Shown here: in pieces, positions 12,110 through 26,900 of the stretch
Position numbering within the stretch: position 1 is the stretch's first letter
How the letters are laid out: each line of letters opens with the position of its first letter
DNA from: Conchocele bisecta
Lineage: Eukaryota; Mollusca; Bivalvia; Lucinida; Thyasiridae
Direction: 5' to 3'
Length of the DNA stretch: 64,000 bases
Assembly: GCA_029237695.1 (NCBI GenBank)
Contig: CM055279.1
Coordinates: 23,563,919 to 23,627,918 of the forward strand
The notes under the pieces: model-generated
Seen by the model: only the letters and a program-made list of their open reading frames with translations
Told to the model about the DNA's origin: nothing
Databases searched by the model: none
Translations under genes and position numbers: made by a program

Positions 12110-14627
12110 TTTATACGACTGTTTTTAAAAAACGGTACGTATTATGTTTTACCGCATGGTGGGCGGGCGGGCGGCTGAAGAAAAAGCGCATAGTTCGTGT
12201 ACACAACTCCTCCGAAACCGTTCTGTCGATCAATCTGAAACTATACACACGTCTTTCAGGGTTCATGTTTGAGGGCGACATGGGCGAAGTGGTCGCTTTT
12301 TTTCTGGCCAAGTCGCCTTATTTTTCCCGTAGGGGGAAGTCAAGTTGCCCTGGAATTTTCTGGATATTTTTTTTTCCTATGAATTTCAGACCCTAGGGGC
12401 GAGTGCATGTCATAAATGCGCTAATCCCACCAAATAGGCGTGTAAAATTGGATCGCATCGATTGTTTGATGACCCCTGGTGTGTATTTGCCCGCGGGGTT
12501 TCTTTGTTATTGTCGCCTACTATCGGTTTGTTATTCGCGACGCCATGATGCGTATGAACTGATCAGACACGTCTGGGCGCTTAATATTGTTTAACTAAAG
12601 CATTCAAGGAACGTTGATTGAAGACCCGAATTTACGTCATTAAGGCGGGGCTTATAGCTTCATTTAATTCATTGGTCGGCTTCGACTAATTTGATTCGAC
12701 GACACACGTGAATAATTAGTTTCAAGGTAAATGGGAGGCGACTATTATCGCAGTCTATCGGCATACGACGTAGTTGTCTACACACATTTTTGTCAGCTTA
12801 TGACGCTTTGTGGGATACCATTTCCGAAATAAAAATAGCATCCAATCGTTAGCTACGATTGTGGGTATACCCACTCGAGGCGCCACCTGACGAACCTAGT
12901 CGTCGCCTACACAGTAGCCTACACAGCCCATGATTGCAACTTTCTTTTTCGCCGAAAAGTGTGAAAAGACTCTTCTACACATATTGAAGATGTGCACCTT
13001 GGTGTTTTTATGCCGAAATTATTTTTTTTTTACAAAAATATCGCCTTTTTAACTTAGCCATTTTTTCTTCATTTTTCTATACATTTCTGTATACGGTACA
13101 GAGTTATGTACATAACTCCTCCGAAACCTTTCAGTCGATCGATCTGAAACTATGCACACGTCTTCTACACATATTAACGATGTGCACCTTGGTGTTTTTA
13201 TGGCAAAAAAATATGTTTTAACAAAAATATCACCTTTTTAACTTAGCCATTTTTTCTACATTTTTCTATACAATTCTATATACGGTACAGAGTTTGTGTA
13301 CACAACTCCTCTGAAACCGTTCAGTCGATCGTTCTGAAATTATACACACGTCTTCTACACATATTGAAGATGTGCACCTTGGTGTTTTTATGTCGAAAAA
13401 ATATTTTTTAACAAAAATATCACCTTTTTAACTTAGCCATTTTTTCTACATTTTTCTATACAATTCTATATACGGTACAGAGTTTGTGTACACAACTCCT
13501 CCGAAACTGTTCAGTAGATCATTCTGAAACTAATACTATACAAACGTCTTCTACACATATTGAAGATGTGCACCTTGGTTTTTTTATGCCGAAAAATTAT
13601 TTTTTAACAAAAATATCACCTTTTTAACTTAGCCATATTTTCTACATTTTTCTATACAATTCTATATACAGTACAGAGTTTGTGTACACAACTCCTCCGA
13701 AACTGTTCAGTAGATCATTCTGAAACTATACACACGTCTTCTACACATATTGAAGATGTGCACCTTGGTGTTTTTATGCCGAAAACATATTTTTTAACAA
13801 AAATATCGCCTTTTTAACTTAGCCATTTTTTCTACCATTTTTCTATACAATTCTATATACGGTACAGAGTTTGTGTACACAACTCCTCCGAAACCGTTCA
13901 GTCGCTCGTTCTGAAACTATACACACGTCTTCTACACATATTGAAGATGTGCACCTTGGTGTTTTTATGCGGAAAAAATATTATTTAACAAAAATATCAC
14001 CTTTTTAACTTAGGCATTTTTTCTACATTTTTCTATACAATTCTATATACGGTACAGAGTTTGTGTACACAACTCCTCCGAAACAGTTCAGTCGATCGTT
14101 CTGAAACTATACACACGTCTTCTACACATATTGAAGATGTGCACCTTGGTGTTTTTATGCTGAAAAAATATTTTTTAACAAAAATATCGCCTTTTTAACT
14201 TAGCCATTTTTTCTACATTTTTCTATGCAATTCTATATACAATACAGAGTTTGTGTACACAACTCCTCCGAAACTGTTCAGTCGATCGTTCTGAAACTAT
14301 ACACACGTCTTCCACACATATTGAAGATGTGCACCTTGGTGTTTTTATGCCGAAAAAATATTTTTTAACAAAAATATCACCTTTTTAACTTAGGCATTTT
14401 TTCTACTTTGTTGTATCCAATTCCCTATCATTTCTACTTTACACTCTACTTTTCTATCTCTGCCTAAATTAGTATACATGTTTAGCACAACGAGATGAAG
14501 AAATAATGCTATAGACTTTCAAATTCTCATTAATGTTTCTTGCCTTGGTGAGAGCTTCACATTTCTGCATCTTCGCTGTCTGGCCCATATTCGACGGGCG
14601 TATTTTGTGACTTGCGGCACTCTTGTT
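12110..14627. mobile_element. Element with seven 190-bp tandem cores
   Basis: The left end is 'tacgactgtttttaaaaaac' and the right end 'tgacttgcggcactcttgtt'. From about 13080 to 14410 a unit of about 190 bp recurs seven times; it includes 'acacaactcctccgaaaccg', 'gaagatgtgcaccttggtgt' and 'tttttaacttagccattttt'. A single early unit lies at about 12195, separated by some 800 bp of unrelated sequence (12310-13070) that may be a nested insertion. No protein is encoded. Confidence 0.75.
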
Positions 14628-14895
14628 TAAGTATATAGATCAGTCATATAAGTAAAGCTAGCTAGCATCAGAAGGGCATACCAATTTGGTTGAAGCTTAG
14701 AATAGAAAAGTATTATTATTTTATAGTCGGACATTCGGACGGACCGACGACTTTCGCGGAGACTGTGTCATGTTGTTATTTAACTCGTTAGAATATCACC
14801 CGCAGAAAATAATAAACTAATTCACAAGGAAGAGAACAGAAAATGGCACAAAGCAGGTAATAAAAATGTTTATTTTGGTTTATTTTCTATTTCAG

Positions 14896-14937
14896 TGGCA
14901 GAATATTTTCAGAAAACTATAAAGTCTGCCATTATGG
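14896..14937 (+). CDS. DCAF17: DCAF17 exon (window exon 1), 42 bp
   Basis: The acceptor is 'tattttctatttcag' and the donor 'gtgagt'. It encodes GRIFSENYKVCHY, matching the human segment GRIYFDNYRRCV. One base at the start completes a codon from an upstream exon, and two at the end combine with the G of the next exon. The only frame compatible with the next exon is this one. Confidence 0.85.
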
Positions 14938-17900
14938 GTGAGTCTTCCATGTCTTAACCTTTTGACCGCTACACACAACAATTGTCGTCTGCTGTTGCTT
15001 TTATACATTGTATCTTGCCTTATTTCTCAATAAAAACATGGTTTGACAGCACTTCAGAATCATTTCCAATGGAAATGATTCTGAAGTGCTGTCAAAACAT
15101 TTTGTAAATTCTTCTAAAGTGCTGTCAAAGCATGTTTTTGATGATAAAAATGGAAAATAGAAAATAAACAGCAGACGACAAAAAATTAAGATAGCGGTGT
15201 AGGGTTAATGTAGTGATGTCTGGCCTACACATATTTCTGCAAAATGTGTCACAGATAATGTGTCAGATCTTGAATATGTGGATTTTCCCTTCGTAACTGC
15301 AAATGACCTACACCAACCAGTGGCAATATACTATGTGCCCAAATTTCATTTGAATTGTGTTGTATTCAGGTACATGTGTATATGTACAGGATCTACCACA
15401 AATGGTTATCAACATGTGAGATTAAGAGTATCCATCATATGCACTGGTGTGTGACCACAGGTTGAAGTAATGGACCGAGGTCTATAAATACATTAAATAT
15501 GCCTAAAAGCATCAATAAATGAAGAAAAGAAAATAAGCTAAAGATTATTTTGTTTACTCCCTCCATATACTCCATATTGATGATTGATGGAGTATATGGA
15601 GGGAGCTTTTTTTCTTTCTTCATTTATTGATGCTTTTAGGCATATTTAATGTATTTATAGACCTCGGTCCATTACTTCAACCTGTGTGTGTGACTAGGAT
15701 ATTCCACCCGAGTGTCGGAACATGCTGTCTTAAACGAGACTATATTCGTTTCATAATGTCGGCCATGTTGTTTTTGCAATATGGCATGTTTATACACAAA
15801 ATGTTATGTTTTTATAGTGCATACTATTTGTTAAACAACTTGAAACTATTTATGCCCCACCACGATAGTGGAGTGGGCATTTAATGTTGCCCTTGTCCGT
15901 TCCATCCGTCCTTCTGTCCGTCCGTCACCAACCTTGTAACCTGTAAAACAAAGTTTATTTATTTTTTTTATTCGACCCCCGTGTCATGGATTATCTCCCT
16001 CTTTTCGACCTTAGAATTTCACCATTTTGCCTTTTAACTTGTAAAACTTCTAATAAACTGTAATAGCTGGAGGCATGATGTTTGGTATGTAGCTTCTTTA
16101 TGGTGTGTAGATGCACAAAGTGGATTTCTATTTTTGTTTTGACACTGAGTCATTGATTATATCCCCCTTTTGGACTTGGAATTTTACCTCGTTTACTATC
16201 AAAGCAATATGTGAGGCATCCGTGTTCTACAAACGCATTTTCTAGTTTAGTTTAATATCCATAAGTGTAGTCAACTCTTAATGCATATGCGTGTCTGTTT
16301 AATGAAATTGATGTAAAATTGGCGGCCATGTTGTATTTCTGTACATCCTATTGCAAATGAAATTGATTGATAACTGTCCACTAGTATGATGTACGTATGT
16401 AAGCTTATCCTTCCAGGGATATAGAACACTATATTCCTGCACAAAAATATTTACACAATTCCCTAACATTTGATTGGTCCGTAGCAAGTCTCTGTCCAAA
16501 ATTTATATCCCAGTAAACTCCCATGCCGAACTCCTTTCCGTAACCGTGAGGCGCAGTTAAAATAATTCTTAAGAAAACGGAAAATAAACACATTTTCTTG
16601 ATGAATTTATTTCAAATGCTGGAATTATAAGGAATGAATGGCCTTTTTGTGGAATTTATCGGGGATATAAACTTGGAAAAGTCGCGGGAATACTGGACGA
16701 GGCCTTCGTCCAGTATTCCCGCGACTTTTCCAAGTTTATACCCCGATAAATTCCACAAAAAGGCCATTCATTCCTATACTATATTCCTACATCTCTACAA
16801 TAAATAAAGAGAATAAATATTTGTTTCCGTAATTCTTTTAATAAACATGGTTGTCATCCCTGAACTCGGGAGTAGCAATACACGTTTACAGTTTGCAGAA
16901 GTCGCCGCTTTTTCCTTTGTCGTCATCCACGTCGTCGTCATCCGAAATGTCAAAAAGTTTGTACAAGCTTTGTCATCATGGTATAACTTTAATATTACTT
17001 GACGGATTGCTTCAATATTTGGACCCTTGATACATGTGCGCATTTGGAACACACTCATGCTACTAATAACATGACCTTGACTGTTTTAACCTTCACATAG
17101 TTGTGGAAACACTTAGCCATTTAGTATGTCAAAAAGTTTCTTCAACCTTGACCGTGTTTTAGCACTTCTCTGATGGTTGTTGTGATGTTTACTTTAACAC
17201 ATGCCCATGATGATGTTACTGTCAAATGTCTCGGCAGGCGCGACACCGCTTCCGTGGCGGAATTCTTGTACTTTATACATGACAAAATTGCAGAATTTTA
17301 ATTCCAAATGGGGGAGATAATCCATGACCGTGGGGTCAAAACGAAATTCACTGTGTTCATCTGCACACTACAATGAAGAAGATACATACTAGATATCAAG
17401 TCTCCAGCTATTTACGGCTTAAAAGTTTTACTTCTTACAATGGAAAATTGAGAAATTTTAAAGTTGGAGCTACAGTCGTTTTTGTCTCGCCCGCGAAAGC
17501 GGAAGCGAGACATAGGTTTTGCTTTTCCGGAGTCGTCGGCGGTGGCGGCGTCATCATTCAATGTTAAGTTTTTGTGTTATGGCCATTACTTCAACACCTT
17601 ATCAGCTACAGTCATCAAACTTTATACATACCTTTACTATGATATGTAGATGAATATAGGACTATTCTCGGGGCCCCAGGGTCAAGGTCAAGGCCCCAGG
17701 GTCAAGGTCATGGTGGAACAACAAGGTGAGACATTTGATTCCGCAGAATTCTTGTGTGAGCTTGTGGCCCTGAATGACGTTTGTCTGTGTGGCTGAGTAA
17801 ACACGCCATTCTATTTTAGGTACAATGTGCGTGGAGGGCCACGATTAGTCTACAAGCTTGACTTGCCTTTAAAGACTAAGATAGAAGATGCGTTGTTGTA

Positions 17901-20900
17901 CAGATGTTGTAATAATGTAAGTGTCAACTACTGCAGCTATCATGTTGCATTCGATGCAATGTCATGTGTTGGTTCATCATGCCGTAACTTTAATATAGCT
18001 ATTGGTTTACTATATAGGCAGTTACAACTGGTCAAATCATAAGTTTAATAGTGGGCGTTTCACTAAACTTCGTACAACTAAAATGTTCTTAAGTGCAAAT
18101 TTAGGATCGTCTGGAAATTTCAATTGATGGATTTACATTTATTGAGCATAGGCACAGGTGGAAGACTCGGACCTATGACACCAAAAATATGCCTATTAAA
18201 AAAATCCCATTACCACACCCACTTGGTCTCGTACATTACCATCTTCTATTTATAGAAGGTGGGTATAAATATGGCTATTATAGAAAGAGCCCTCTCTTTT
18301 CCGATTCGCACAAAAACAATAAACATCAATTAAATGTATGAAATATGTCTCTGGCAATCGATAAAGGTATTAGGTGTGTGAAAGTAGAAAAAAGGTGTTT
18401 TTTAGATCTGTGAACGATCACAATTGGACGAACTTATATGGTTGGAGTTGCTAATGTATATGATCATGGTGTACTACTTTAGTTTGAGCTGGCGATCAGT
18501 TATTGGTCAAATATGACCGATAATCCACGCCGGACGGCCTCCGATTCTGTGTGAGATTCTTTCGTACACGCAAATTTCGCTTTGGATGGGGTATACAAAA
18601 TGCGAATAACTGTAAATGCTGGAAAGAGCGATTTGAAGTGAATATATTTACACACCTAATACCTTTATCGATTGCCAGCGACAGAAATCATACATTTAAT
18701 CGATGTGTATTGTGTTTGTGCAAGTCGGAAACGAGAGGGCTCTTTCTATAATGGCCCCAATGTTATTCACCTTTCTTTATGTAAGATGGTAATGTACGAG
18801 GCCAAGTGGGTGGGGTAATGGTGTTTTTTTTCAATAGGCATTTTTTTGGTGTCATAGCTCCGAGTCTTCCACCTGTGAGCATAGGCTGCAGATGCAACCT
18901 ATGCTCAATAAATGTAAATCCAATAATTGTTTACAGGAAAACGTTGTTAATGTGAAATATAACTTTGCACTTACAAACATTTTAGTCGTACAAAGTTTAG
19001 TGAAACGGGCGCCTGAAACTCGATACACATACCTGTAGCCATTTTAACCATGTAAATGAACCATCTAGTTGAGATATTCACAACAATGGTGCACAATACC
19101 GGCTAAAACAACTCGCAGCTTTGAATTTAAATTAATTATCTGCAAAACAGTTTTGGATGTTCGTCCAAATTTGATTATCTCCTGATATGTTGGCTGTACC
19201 AAACATCATCATTACTTCCATACATTGATGGCTAACTAGCAATTGTCTTACCATCAATGCATTGACCTACTTCTCACATTGATGACTATAAACTAGCATT
19301 TGGCTTACCACCAATACATTGACCTACTTTTCACTTTGATGGCTAACTGGCATTTGTCTTACCTCCAATACATTGACCTACTTTTTACTTTGATGGCTAA
19401 CTGGCATTTGTCTTACCTCCAATACATTGACCTACTTTTTACTTTGATGGCTAACTGGCATTTGTCTTACCTCCAATACATTGACCTACTTTTCACTTTG
19501 ATGGCTAACTAGCATTTGTCTTACCTCCAATACATTGACCTACTTTTTACTTTGATGGCTAACTGGCATTTGTCTTACCTCCAATACATTGACCTACTTT
19601 TCACTTTGATGGCTAACTAGCATTTGTCTTACCTCCAATACATTGACCTACTTTTTACTTTGATGGCTAACTGGCATTTGACTTACCACCAATACATTGA
19701 CCTACTTTTCACTTTGATGGCTAACTAGCATTTGTTTTCTTACCTCCAATACATTGACCTACTTTTTACTTTGATGGCTAACTGGCATTTGACTTAGCAC
19801 CAATACATTGACCTACTTTTCACTTTGATGGCTAACTGGCATTTGGCTTACCACCAATACATTGACCTACTTTTCACTTTGATGGCTAACTGGCATTTGG
19901 CTGACTAACCACACTGTGTCATGGTGGCAGTCTTCTTTATTAAAGTCTTTGTGGCCTTGTTTCATTTTTTTGTCACATCTTGTTGTATAGAGTTGAATTG
20001 ATGTTTGTTTTGTTGTCTGGTTACCAGGCCCAGGTCCGACAGACGGAGAGCAGGGCGAGTATATTGGGGGTACAGTCCAGCGTGATGGGAGACAGTCTCG
20101 TTCAGTACGACCTTCACACCGGCCAACTTCTCAGGAAAATCCATCTGTCACACACAGTATTATTCAGGTAAATATATCACTGTCTGTCTCGCACACCACA
20201 CCTGTTTAGTAGGCAAATAGCCGATTTCATCAAAATCTAACTTCGCCTACACACGCACGTGTACAGGAAAACAAAAGCAAATAATTCCAGCACAAAAATA
20301 TTTACACAATTCCCTAACATCTGTCCAAAATTTATATCCCAGTAAACTCCCACGCCGAACTACTTTCCGTAACCGTGAGGCGCAGTTAAAATAATTCTTA
20401 AGAAAACGGAAAATAAACACATTTTCTTGATGAATTTATTTCAAATGCTGGAATTATAAGGAATGAATGGCCTTTTTGTGGAATTTATCGGGGATATAAA
20501 CTTGGAAAAGTCGTGGGAATACTGGACGAGGCCTTCCGGCCTTCGTCCAGTATTCCCGCGACTTTTCCAAGTTTATACCCCGATAAATTCCACAAAAAGG
20601 CCATTAATTCCTATAATAACACACAACATAGTTGCATAAGTGTAACTGCGTATCTCACAAGACAATATGGCTTGAACCCTGCATACTTCGATTACTTTGT
20701 TTACTCATGATCACTCACACCAATCTCCGGTTGACTCAGATTGAGTAAACAGATGCCGACTTTATATTCAGGTCGATATCGTGGGTCGACGAGAATCAGA
20801 CGTTTGCCGTCAGGTCAAAGAACCGCACACAGACAGTATTCCACAGGCAGGTCAGTATTATTTGCCTGTGGTCAGTTTCACTAAACTTCATATGACTAAA

Positions 20901-23900
20901 ATGTTCGTAAGTGCAAATTTATGATCGTCTGAAAATTTCAATTGATGGATTTACGTTTATTGAGCATATGCTCAATAAATGTAAATCCAATAATTGTTTA
21001 CAAGAAAACATTGTTAATGTGAAATTTACAGATCATAATTTTACACTTACAATCATTTTAGTCGTACAAAGTTTAGTGAAACGGCCCCCAGATTTTGTTG
21101 TTTATATCGGGTAATAAACAACCCCAAATATCAAATTGCTGTATCTATACAACTATGCAATATAATTCAGTCATTGGTGGGTTTTTTTACCCACTTGATA
21201 CATTATCAATCCTGTAAATTTGTAGTATTTGGAAATATCCCAAATCATACTGGCTCATCCTGATTTGGCTCTCAGGTACGTTTTTATCATTGGCTCTTTT
21301 GTTACCTGGGAGTTAAATTGGGTTATTGCCCATTATAAAAGTAGTAAGACTATTACTGATCCTACTGCTTTAGGGAGGGGTCAAGTAATAATCCTGGTGT
21401 GGCGAGGACCTGGCATCAGATCAGGATTATTCTGATTTCAGGGTTGACTATATATTTTTTTTATTGTAAATAATCAGTTTTGATTTTGGGATTTTCCCCC
21501 CATTTCTACATGTACTTGAACATGTTCATGTACTTGTACAGGTAATATATGGGATTTAGTACTAAACCCATTGACCCGACCTTAACCCTTTCCCTGATAG
21601 AGACGACTTTTCACGCCTCTGCAAAAGATGTCTTTTGAAAACATTGTGGAAAAAGGAGAAATTGCTTGTAACAAGCAATTTCTCCTTTTCCCACAATGTT
21701 TTCTACTCTATCAGATAATTTAACCATCATTTGACCCAGCATTTCATTCTTTTATTCAGATGTTTTGGATGCGGATGAGTCGAAATATCGCAAAACAGGG
21801 AAAGGGTTAAATGACCTTAGCTCTTGATAGGTCGATAAACCCCAACAAACAAACAAACAAACAATCAATCATGCTGACACATCACTGATAGCAGCAGTAT
21901 TACTTTAGAATTATGCTTTTGTACTTTCATTCCGAGTTTATATATTTTGTTTAAATCGTTTATCATTTCCCGATACGTGCAGTGCAGTGCAGTGCAAGGC
22001 ATTGATTATGTTTTCAACCCGACTCCAGATAAGGAATTAGTATTGAGTATTGTCACTCCATCATGTCTGAAGACAATTGGTATTTCAAAATTTTAATTGG
22101 GTAAAATAAAATCACACTACTGTTTTACACAATCAGCAGACCGCAATTATTGAATAGTTTGCTTCTAAATGAAAACATGTCTTGGTTCAAGGAGACCATT
22201 CTAATGAAGTAGCAAGTGTGTTTTCATGGAAAAATAAGAAAAATATGCTATATCTGTGGTCTGTTTATTGTTTTCTGTAGCATGATAAAGATACCACAAA
22301 TTTTTCATTGCTTTTTGATACTCACTACTTCTGATTTCAATTTGGTTTTTAGCAATTTTAATTAAGTATTTAATAAAATACGCACCTTATCTGGAGCTCT
22401 GTTTCAACCATGCTATTGTGCATGTGCACAGTTCGGACTAAATGCTTTCTAAGCATAGATTTTCCAAACCATGTAACGCATTTACGGAAGCTTTACACTA
22501 TGAACAGTTACATGTGAAAATATCACATTTCCGTTGCTTATACAACCGTCTACAACCACCAGGGGGCCGTTTCACTAAACTTCGTACGACTAAAATGTTT
22601 GTATGTGCAAAATTATGATAGTCTGTAAATTTCACATTAACAAGGTTTCCTTATAAAAAAATATTGGATTTACATTTATGGAGCAGCCTATGTTCAATAA
22701 ATGTAAATCCATCAATTGAAATATACAGACAATCCTAAATTTGCAATTACGAACATTTTAGTCCTACGAAGTTTAGTGAAACGGGCCCCAGTTACACGAT
22801 TCATACATGGTGGGTACGCAAGCCGTGTAGTCATGGTTTCTCTGTTGAGGTGCAAGTTGGAAACTTTGGCCCAAGTTATACAGGTGACATAAAGATGTAT
22901 TATATAACAAACTATACACACAGGTGGAAGTAACAGACCGAGGTCTATAAATACATTAAATATGCCTAAATGAAAAAAAAAGAAGCTATTAAACAAAAAT
23001 TTGTTACTCCCTCTATAACACATATGTGTTACAGAGTGAGTAACACATTTTGTTTAGCTTATTTTTTTCTTCAACCTGTGGCTTTATACAGTTTCACACT
23101 CACAGTGTTTAGTCGGGACAGTTGGAAACTCACTTTACCACTGAATATAGGCTACATAAAAGATTATTATCCCACGCCGATAGGCAAGTGGGGATATAGT
23201 GTTAGTCCATGTATGTACGTATGTATGTACGTGCGTACGTTAGTAACTTCATTCATTTTTCAATAACTCATGAATTGCTTCACTAATTTTGATATAGAGA
23301 ATAGTAGGTTAGTGCCGTGAATGGGATTACATATCTGGTAAGGCGTAGGAAACGGGATGGGCGAGGCTCTGCCAAGCCCATTTTGTTTCTTTGCCGAGCC
23401 AGATATTTTTCCCATTCACGGCGCTAACCTACTATTCTATTTATCCCGTCAACACTACAAATAGCTTTAAAATGCAAAAACATAACCTCAGCCGCATCCT
23501 CAAAATTGGAGCGTCGACTAGTATGACAACCGTACATATTCATACGCAGTGATTAGGTCGTATTGACAGGATATCAAAAATGTCTCAAGGCACCGTGTTT
23601 CACGGCACCGTGTTTCACAGCACATACGCACTGTGTTGAGGGGATAAATTTTGATGCGTACCAAGGTTTAACCCTTAGTACGCTGAATTAAATTTTGTCG
23701 TCCGCTGGAAATGTTTTCAATATTTCTCAATAAAAACCTGTTTTGGCAGCACATGAGAATTGTCTCCACTGGATTTTTTTGTTAAGAATTAAAATTAAAA
23801 CCAGCTGACGACAATTTTCGTCTCCTGCATAGTCAGGGTTAAATGCTTGTTCATATTGTGGGACTGTGACCACAGGTGGAATACTCGGACCTTTGACACA

Positions 23901-26900
23901 AAGAAAATGACCATTACAAAAAAGCCATTACCCCACCCACTTGGTCTCGTACAGTACCATCTTCTATTATAGAAGATGGTACTGTACGAGACCAAGTGGG
24001 TGGGGTAATGGGATTTTTTTAATAGGTGTCATAGGTCCCAGTTTTTTTGGTGTCATAGGTCCCAGTCTTCCACCTGTGACTGTAACCAGTCAGAAGTTCC
24101 ATGAGACGTCTCCCTTTCAGGCAGGTGTGGATGTGAACATATCGCGCGTGATCACCATTTTCTGTGCATTTCCACTGCAGTTTCTAGGAATGCTGCAGGT
24201 GGATAAACGGGTACGTGTTAGCAGTGGGGTGTTGCTTCATTTCTGGGATGGGATGTGGCCTAGGGGGTAGAACACCTGACTTCCAATCCGGAGGTTGTGG
24301 GTTCAAACCTCGCCTTAGACATCAAAAATACTTTCATAGTATTTCCATCCCACTGGTCTGTCGGATGAGACTTTAAAACTGTGGTCCCGTCTCTATATGA
24401 CCTTAGCTGTTGGTGGGACGTTAAACCCTTTGACTTTTTTTGGCTTCATTTCTGGGAGTTGAATTGGGTTATTGCCCATTATAAAAGTAGTAAGATTATT
24501 ACTGATCCTACTGCTTTTGGAAGGGGGCCAGGTGATTATGGTGTGGCGAAGACCTGGCATCAGATCAGGGCTGAATATATAGTTTTTGTCGCGTCTGCTT
24601 TAGCAGAGGCGCGACTATAGTCGGCGCTTTTTCTGTCGTCGTCCGCGTCGTCGTCGTCCGCTTCGTCGTCCGCGTCGTCCGCGTCGTCCGGTTTTTTTGT
24701 AAGGCAAATGCGTTAAAGTTATTGTTTTTTCACAATATCTCTTTAACCCCTTGCCAGACTTTGATAATATTTCACATCAATGTTTGTCATGGGATGATGT
24801 TTCATTACGCACACCCCCACATCCAAATTCTGAAGGTCAAGGTCATTTATTTACTTTTAATGTTCACCGGTTTTGTAACAGAAATGCGTTAAACTTATTG
24901 TTTTTTCACAATATCTCTTTAACCCCTTGCCAGACTTTGATAATATTTCACATCAATGTTCGTCTTGGGATGATGCTTCATTACGCACACCCCCACATCC
25001 AAATTCTGAAGGTCAAGGTCATTTATTTACTTGTAATGTTCACCAGATTTGTAACAGGAATGCGTTAAAGTTATAGTTTTTTCACAATATCTCTTTAACC
25101 CCTTGCCAGAGACTTTGATAATATTTCACATCAATGTTTGTCTAGGGATGATGCTTCATTACGCACACCCCCACATCCAAATTCTGAAGGTCAAGGTCAT
25201 TTATTTACTTGTAATGTTCACCGTTTTTGTAACAGTAATGCGTTAAAGTTATTGTTTTTTCACAATATCTCTTTAACCCCTTGACAGACTTTGATAATAT
25301 TTCACATCAATGTTCGTCTTGGGATGATGCTTCATTACGCACACCCCCACATCCAAATTCTGAAGGTCAAGGTCATTTATTTACTTGTAATGTTCACCAG
25401 ATTTGTAACAGGAATGCGTTAAAGTTAGTTTTTTCACAATATCTCTTTAACCCCTTGCCAGAGACTTTGATAATATTTCACATCAATGTTTGTCTAGGGA
25501 TGATGCTTCATTACGCACACCCCCACATCCAAATTCTCAAGGTCAAGGTCATTTATTTACTTTTAATGTTCACCAGTTTTGTAACAGAAATGCGTTAAAG
25601 TTATTGTTTTTGCACAATATCTCTTTAACCCTTTGCCACACTTTGATAATATTTCACATCAATGTTTGTCTAGGGATGATGCTTCATTACGCACACCCCC
25701 ATATCCAAATTCTGAAGGTCAAGGTCATTTATTTACTTGTAATGTTCACCGTTTTTGTAACAGTAATGCGTTAAAGTTATTGTTTTTTCGCAATATCTCT
25801 TTAACTCCTTGCTACACTTTGATAATATTTCACATCAATGTTTGTCTATGGATGATGCTTCATTTCGCACACCCCCACATCCAAATTCTGAAGGTCAAGG
25901 TCATTTATTTACTTGTAATGTTCACGGTCAAATGCCTCGGCAGGCGCGACACCGCTTCCGTGGCGGAATTCTTGTCTTATTGTAGATGTACTTGTACAGG
26001 TAATACATGGGATTTAGTACTAAACCCATTGACCCAGCCTTAAATGACCATAGCTGTTGATAGGCCGTTAAGCCTAAAAAAACAAACAAAACAAACTTCA
26101 ATTCTCCACAGAAGCAACACAGGGTACATGTACATGCGACTGTTCCATCAGAAATGTGGAATCGGTGTACAGTGCTCCAGATAAGCTGCGTATTTGCTTA
26201 AATACCCAAATAAAATTTCAAAACCCAATTGAAATCAGAAGTAGCGAGTATCAAAAAGCAATAAAGATTTTGTGGTACCTTTACCATGCTGCAGAAAACA
26301 ATAAGCAGACCACAAATATAGCATATTTTTCTTATTTTCCATGAAAACACATCTTGGTATTTCATGAGAATTGTCTCCAATGAGACAATTCTAATGAAAT
26401 GCCACATGTTTTCACTTCGAAGCAAACTGTTCTATAATTGCTGTCTGTTGGTGTGTAAACAGTAGTGTGATTTTAGTTCGCCCAATTAAAATTTTGAAAT
26501 ACCCAATTACTTCAGAGTGACAATACTCAATTACTAATTCCTTATCTGGAGCCCTGGTGTAAATCGAGTAGCCTATTTCAGCAAAATTGCGAAGCATACT
26601 TATCTAGCAAAGTATACTTTGAGGGAGTAATCATTTATTTTTCCCGAAATGCATTTATTATTTCATATATAACTAACGACTGCTTATATTTGATGATTAA
26701 AAGTATGCAGAGAATTATTATACTGAATTTATTACATTATCACAGCGAAAATGACATCTGAGACATTTTCTGGCAAAATAAACATTCATTCACCATTACC
26801 CCACGTATTGATTGGCATTATTTATCATTTTGTATCAGACGTAAATTTCCACACTGATATCAGGGATATAACCGTGTTTCCTTAAAATGTTAATGGACAT

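Noticed and set aside
24256..24310. tRNA gene
   Set aside because: Box A and box B are present but no full cloverleaf can be drawn, and the sequence lies within a SINE bounded by a 15-bp target duplication.
24751..26043. Several overlapping 100-136 codon frames at 24751-26043, and again at 32008-32822
   Set aside because: They follow the 176-bp tandem cores and recur in both copies of the same non-coding element.
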